Source: Solen grandis
Taxonomy: Eukaryota > Mollusca > Bivalvia > Adapedonta > Solenidae
Assembly: GCA_021229015.1 (NCBI GenBank)
Contig: CM037795.1
Span: forward strand, 13,301,193 to 13,365,192
Direction of reading: 5' to 3'
DNA length: 64,000 nucleotides
The stretch's first letter is position 1. Every line of letters starts with the position of its first letter. This document shows, in pieces, positions 58,523 to 64,000 of this stretch. The translations under genes were made by a program, and so were the position numbers. Below the pieces are notes generated by a model, which was not told where the DNA came from, did not search any database, and saw only the letters and a list, made by a program, of their open reading frames with translations.

Positions 58523-59689
58523 CGGTGTCTGGGAAACGGCTACCATGACACACCGGTAAATCATAAGACTGATGATTGTACTTCTTATGCTGATTTAAAT
58601 ATTTTATCTTTAAATGTATGTGGTATCTTGTCAAAATTAAGTTGTCCAGATTTTATGTCATATATATGCAATTATGATATAATAGGTTTACAAGAAATTA
58701 AAACAGATGATACAGATCACATTCAGGTCCCGGGATATACTACGTATTCGTTTACCCGCAGAAAAATCACAAATTATCGTTCAGGTGGAATAGCTCTGTT
58801 AATTAAAAACGATCTGTCTGATTATGTCAAAATTGATAACAAATCACAATCAAATATTGTCAAGTTCTTTACAATTTCCAAAAGTATATATGGCACAACA
58901 AATACTCCATATGACGAAGACCTAAAGTGCGGAATTATTTATGTTCCGCCATCTGGCTCAAGGTTTGCACTTAAAGACCCATTCTTTGAGATACAAAATG
59001 AACTTTTCAGATATTTTGGCAGTAGTAAACATTGTTTATTAATTGGCGATTTCAATGCCCGTTCTGGACATTTGTCTGACTACATTTTCACGGACGAAAT
59101 TTTGTCAGATTTATATGACCTTGAAAGTATGGAAAACGAAGAGGGGAAAATTCTTGAAAACTTTAAGAATTGTAATATACCAATAAACAGAAAGTGCATA
59201 GACAGTACAATAAATCAATACGGTTATAATTTCATTGATTTATGCAAAAATAATGACATGTTTATTTGGAATGGCCGGATTATTGGAGACTATGAAAACC
59301 CGATGTTAACCTGCAAAAACTCTAGTGTTGTTGACTATTTTATTTCAACATCGTTTGTATTTGAAAATATCGCTGATTTTAAAGTAGATGACTTCTGTTG
59401 CCTTTTTTCGGATGTCCATTGTCCACTCACAGCTAAACTGAAAACTAAATTTAGTATTAAACATAAAAATAAAGATCAAACAACAATTACTGAGAATAAA
59501 ACGAAAAAAAATTGGGAAAACAAAAATATAGTAGAAATGAAACTTAACATGATGACCGACAACGATGACATAACACAAAAACAATTGGATGAAATAGTGT
59601 CTGGTATCGCTCACATGTTTGGGGATACATCCGAAAAATCATTTGGATTCATAAATAGAAATGCGAAATATAAAACAAATAACAAATAA
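58523..59689 (+). pseudogene. LINE B ORF2, endonuclease part
   Basis: Opens right after the TAG with no in-frame ATG before LSLNVCGI. Endonuclease motifs: SLNVCGI (Asn), IIGLQEIKT (Glu), SGGIALLI, CLLIGDFNAR (Asp/Asn), SVVDYFIST and SDVHCPL (His). After NAKYKTNNK the frame stops in an A-run of 13 at about 59690-59702. The segment that normally links endonuclease to RT is largely missing. Confidence 0.85.
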
Positions 59690-59762
59690 AAAAAAAAAAA
59701 AATTTAAAAATTTACTAAGTAAGTAAAAAGTACAAAAATACCATGTAAAAGAAAAACTTAGA

Positions 59763-61910
59763 ATGCTTAATTCAAACGATCCTAAACATTACTGGAAAAG
59801 TCTAAATGATTCTAAAGGTACTACGTCTAATATCACTGCTTCTTTGCAAAACTTTTATGAATATTTCAAAAGTTTGAATGAAAATCTTGATGACTCTGAA
59901 ACATATGATACAAATGAAAATGACAACAATATAAATTATAATGAAGAAATCAATGGCCCAATAACCAATGAGGAAATACTTAGAGCAGTTAAAACTCTGA
60001 AAAATAATAAAGCGCCAGGGATAGACGAAATAGTAAACGAACAAATAAAGCATTCAATTAACTACATGATAAATATATACAGCAAGTTATTTAACATAGT
60101 ATTTGACAAGGGAATCATACCTGAAAGTTGGACAATAGGCCTAGTCAAACCAATATATAAAAATAAGGGAAATCCACAGCTTCCAGAAAATTACCGTCCC
60201 ATATCACTCCTCAGCTGTTTAGGAAAACTATTTACTTGTATCATTAATAACAGATTAAATATATACGCAGAAAAATCAAATCTTATCCACGAGACCCAAG
60301 GTGGATTCCGAAAAAAATTCTCAACAATTGACAACATATTTATTCTAAAAAGCTTAATTGACCTCGTGCAATCTGATAAGAAAAAATTATATTGTTGTTT
60401 TATTGACTTCAAACAGGCTTTTGATTCAGTATGGAGAACAGGGTTGTGGGAAAAACTAAAATTCGAAAATATTAATGGTAAATGTTTAAAAGTTATCCAA
60501 AATTTATACAGTAATATAAAATCAAAGGTAGTAACATCAGAAGGAGAAACACCATTTTTCAACTGTCTAGTCGGTGTGAGACAAGGAGAAAATTTATCAC
60601 CATTTTTATTTTCAATTTTCTTAAATGACCTTGACCTTTACCTAAAATCAAAAAACATAAACGGCATTTCAAGAACAACTATTACGGATGAGGCACATAT
60701 ATATCTAAAGCTTTTTATTCTTCTTTATGCGGATGATACTATAATCTTCAGTGACAATGAAACAGACCTACAAAATGCATTAAATGAATTCAAACATTAT
60801 TGCGACACGTGGAAACTAAATATCAATACAAGTAAAACAAAAGTTATGCGATTCAGTAAAGGGAATTCAAAAAAGCCTCAAAAGTTCAAGATTTGAGATA
60901 CTACTTTAGAATTTGTAGATGAATATAAATACCTTGGTATTTATTTTACGAAAACTGGCTCGTTCCATAAAACTAAAATTCATATTGCCGAACAAGCAAA
61001 TAAAGCCATGTTCTCTTTGCTCAAAAAGATAAAATCACACAATATACCTTTCGACCTACAAATTGACCTCTTCGAAAAAACTATTAAACCAATTTTACTA
61101 TATGGCAGTGAAATATGGGGCTATGGTAATATAAACATGTTAGAAAAAATACAATTAAAATTTTACAAATATATATTTAATCTAAAGAAATCCACACCCT
61201 CATATATGGTTTATGGTGAAACCGGTATTACACCACTAATGGTTAGTATAAAAAACAGAATAATAGCTTATTGGTCACGTATGATTGAAAATATCAAAGA
61301 TAATAAGACAACAAAATTATCTGCAAAAGTTTATTTAACATTATACAAGCTATACTCACAAAACAAAATCAAATCAGCTTGGCTAGATAGTGTTAAAAAT
61401 AACCTATGCTCATTAGGATTTTCCGGTATCTGGAATAGCCAAAATTTTCCTAATAGTAGGTGGCTCATCAAGTCTTCCTATCAGAAACTTAAAGATATGT
61501 TTATACAGCAATGGCACTCAGAATTGAGCCAAACATCTGACACAAACTTATATAAATACATCAAAATATCTTTTATCCGAAGTCCTTATATCAATAAACT
61601 ACCGTCGTACCAAAGTAAAAATATTATTGCATTTATTACAAGAAACCACAATTTACCTATTGAAACCGGACGCTGGCAAAACATACCCAGTGCTGAACGT
61701 AAATGCATACAATGCAGAGACCAAGGAGATGAATTCCACTACCTATTTAAATGTCCAATCTTTCATGAACAAAGAAAAAAATATTTAGACATGGCAATTT
61801 ATAAACGCCCAAATATGATAAAACTTATCGAATTAATTAAATCTGAAAACGTTATAAAACTCAAAAGGTTTAGTATACTATGTTCAGCCATAGTTAAATT
61901 CTTCAAATAA
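59763..61910 (+). pseudogene. LINE B ORF2, reverse transcriptase and C-terminus, one nonsense codon
   Basis: One frame throughout. RT motifs: KAPGIDEIVNE, YRPISLLSCLGKLF, motif A FIDFKQAFDSVW, motif B VGVRQGENLSPFLFSIFLND, motif C LLYADDTIIF. A single TGA at 60894-60896 interrupts; the LINE C copy has GGA there. The C-terminal zinc knuckle is CIQCRDQGDEFHYLFKCPIF. Apart from the stop, the RT looks complete. Confidence 0.9.
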
Positions 61911-61969
61911 ATAAATTTTAAAAGTTGAAGGCATTTCTGAAAAATTTTTGATATAATATAACAAGTATC

Positions 61970-62152
61970 TATATGTGTGTATGTATATATATATATATAT
62001 GTATGTGTGTGTATGTATGTATATGGATGTATATGTATATATATGTATGTATATATATATATATATATGTGTATGTATATGTATATATGTGTGTATATGT
62101 ATGTGTATATATGTATATGTATGTATATATATATATGTGTGTGTGTGTGTTT
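61970..62152. repeat. (TA/TG)n microsatellite in the LINE B 3' UTR
   Basis: TATATA, GTATGTAT and TGTGTG mixtures. A comparable tract occupies the same 3' UTR position in LINE C, so it belongs to the element. Open frames through it are by-products. Confidence 0.9.
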
Positions 62153-62225
62153 ACATATTGATCATCAACTTTAAGCATGTGATTTGGCTAAACCACTTTC
62201 GTTTTCGCAGGGTTTAGGCAAATCA

Positions 62226-62483
62226 AGAGTGTAAAAGTCACATAACAAGTAGTTCTTATATTAAAGACTGCAGTAGGATGGTATCCTACATTTATTCCTT
62301 TTTGAAATATATATTGAGAGTATTGAGAGTCATTACATGTTTTTAACCTTATAAAAGGAATAATCAGGATTCATGCTGTAAATAACACATATTGTCATCA
62401 GTGTTTATTTTCTGTTTATTTTCTGTTTTTAAGTTATTTTGGTAATACATGTTCTATTTATTTACATAACCAGATCACGAACA
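62226..62483. other. Non-coding stretch
   Basis: No feature recognised. Confidence 0.4.
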
Positions 62484-62628
62484 AGAGAGAGAGAGATAGA
62501 GAGAGAGAGATAGAGAGAGAGGGGGGAGGGGGAGCATATATAATACATGTACTTAAATTGTTATATGATAAATACTCTGTTAGAAAATCTCATGTGCAAT
62601 TTAGAAATAGATATAGCGAGGAGAGACT

Positions 62629-62672
<44 letters not shown>

Positions 62673-62673
62673 A
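62484..62673. repeat. Two (GA)n microsatellites
   Basis: GA runs with GATA interruptions at 62484-62522 and a purer run at 62633-62673. Confidence 0.9.
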
Positions 62674-64000
62674 GGCTTAATACATATAAAGATTATAGAT
62701 TCCAGTATAATCAATAATCCCACCAGCCGTTTTCCATTGCATTTATTTGTACTTTATATATTTATATGTTTTTGTGCTGCTAATGTTTCCTACTACGGTA
62801 GGACTTATGCATTTGTAAATAAAAGTTAAAGTTAAAGTTAAGTATTCTCTCATTTCAAAGTCGGACGTTGCTGAATGTTGAAATTATTTGGTGATATCAT
62901 ACAATTAATGTTGTCTTAGAATATCAATAAACAACTAAAAAAAAATGCTGTGTCATTATTCAGTATTTGTGTGTGTGAGAGAGACAGACAGACAGACGGA
63001 GAGAGATATATATACTTCAAGATCAAAACATTAAAATTTGCAAAAAGAAAAATCAAATTCAAACAATTAATACTCATCAAAGTAATTTGGCAATAACTCA
63101 TATTAGCTTACAAAATGATGATCTTTTTTTATCTGTATATAAAATCTACACAATATAAAGAGAACTAGATAAATAGATTCATAGGTTTAGTTTAACATTG
63201 TTAGTTCTACTAAAATTTGGAAACAAGTTCTTACAACTAACAGGTTCATTGGCTGGACCAGTACTTTGTGGCTGCACTTTGGAAGGTGTATAGGTTTAAT
63301 ATAATTAAGAGCATCATTAAAAATAGGCTTGCACAAACCACATACATGCCCCTATGTGACAGGGTGTTGTGTTAATTTGAGTGCTGTCTTTAAGGTTTGG
63401 CAGGTCGTGCTTGGCATGTTGTTTGTTTTACTTGATTGTGAAAAGTGAGAAGTTGTGAGTGGTAATGATTGGATATCATTTGGCATATTTCTTGTTTTAA
63501 AAATAGCTATCATTTTAATGGACGAGGCACCGTTCCGCTTCACTGGTATTTAAGTTTTAAGGTGATGGGTTTGCCTGAAATGACCAGAGAGGCATTATGA
63601 TTGTCCTGGTCCTATTGGTTATTATGACATTTGTTGTAACGGCTCAGAGAGGTTCGTGTCTTTGTTATATTTTGTTAGTTTTAGCATTCAGGATTATTGT
63701 GGCTTATTAATTATAACTGATCATATTTGCCGTAGTTTAAGTTTAAATGTAAATTAAACTTCAATTTATTTAATTGTGATCTAAATGGCGGTATTGGTAA
63801 TAAGAACTATTTTAACAATGTATGGCTAAACTGGTACATTTCCTACTCTTTTTCTTGGCATGCTATTTTTAGTTCTTATCTTCCGAATTGCAGTTAATCA
63901 CAAGTATGGCAGTGTAAGAAATCGAGACTATTGGACAATTTGTGATGTGGACAGTGCCACACACTGGTGAGTGAGTGACATATTGTAATAGACTGTATGT
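62674..64000. other. Non-coding stretch to window end
   Basis: Contains an AAAGTT triplication at 62821-62840 and a (GACA)n/(GA)n run at 62975-63007. No gene recognised. Confidence 0.5.

Larger units (their letters stand above)
58298..62225 (+). mobile_element. LINE B: nearly complete APE-type non-LTR retrotransposon
   Basis: Plus-strand order: short upstream open frame, UAG, endonuclease, damaged linker, RT, one nonsense codon, C-terminal zinc-knuckle region, 3' UTR with a TA/TG microsatellite, 3' stem-loop. The 5' border is uncertain; I set it at the last in-frame stop before the upstream frame. No target-site duplication found. Shares its family with LINE C. Confidence 0.8.

Noticed and set aside
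61969..62217. Several overlapping open frames on both strands
   Set aside because: All translate a TA/TG microsatellite in a LINE 3' UTR (Tyr, Ile, Val, Cys only).

Overview
This is a eukaryotic genome window, most likely from a bivalve mollusc or a close lophotrochozoan relative. The evidence is long introns with GT-AG borders and AATAAA signals, AT-rich intergenic DNA, many minisatellites, two families of tRNA-derived SINEs, APE-type LINEs and mariner/MITE remnants, plus a GPCR of the kind expanded in molluscs. There are no operons, CRISPR arrays or prokaryotic signals. One 100-N assembly gap lies at 40194-40293. The species call is an inference.

Layout. 1-2660 is a higher-order minisatellite with nested palindromes, and 3395-3870 is a second minisatellite. 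4.7-20.5 kb (minus strand) holds one kelch-like (BTB-BACK-kelch) gene that I assembled from 11 coding exons. All splice phases agree except where an indel is inferred. Its introns contain SINEs, a 318-bp MITE, a 1.38-kb mariner element with 39-bp inverted repeats, and 22-bp and 53-bp tandem arrays. A cluster of CRE-like TGACG sites lies about 100-170 bp upstream of its start codon. 20.7-31 kb is mostly non-coding, with SINE copies, a tRNA pseudogene and a dead mariner-type transposase at 29.4-30.1 kb. 31.03-32.15 kb (plus strand) is an intact single-exon rhodopsin-class GPCR of 371 aa. 35.5-37.4 kb is an evolving minisatellite interrupted by a SINE with a clear target-site duplication.

40.7-44.8 kb (minus strand) is a three-exon gene for a secreted or surface protein with a signal peptide, a somatomedin-B-like cysteine cluster and a hydrophobic C-terminal tail. 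Its middle exon carries two in-frame UAG codons. 45.3-50.0 kb (minus strand) is a 5'-truncated LINE (LINE A) with a perfect 22-bp target-site duplication. 51.25-51.40 kb looks like an RNA polymerase II promoter (two CCAAT boxes, a perfect kappaB palindrome, a TATA box) with no recognisable gene after it. 53.6-55.2 kb (minus strand, LINE C) and about 58.3-62.2 kb (plus strand, LINE B) are two copies of a second LINE family.

Main points of interest. In both LINE families an upstream frame and the endonuclease/RT frame are in the same register, separated by one UAG with no early in-frame AUG, which suggests translation by stop-codon readthrough. The B/C family ends in a short stem-loop whose pairs co-vary among three copies. 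The kelch gene has a roughly 380-residue disordered insert with a repeated KPxML-type motif. Several reading-frame breaks, in host exons and LINEs alike, fall on homopolymers or dinucleotide runs. That pattern fits uncorrected long-read indels better than decay for at least the kelch gene.
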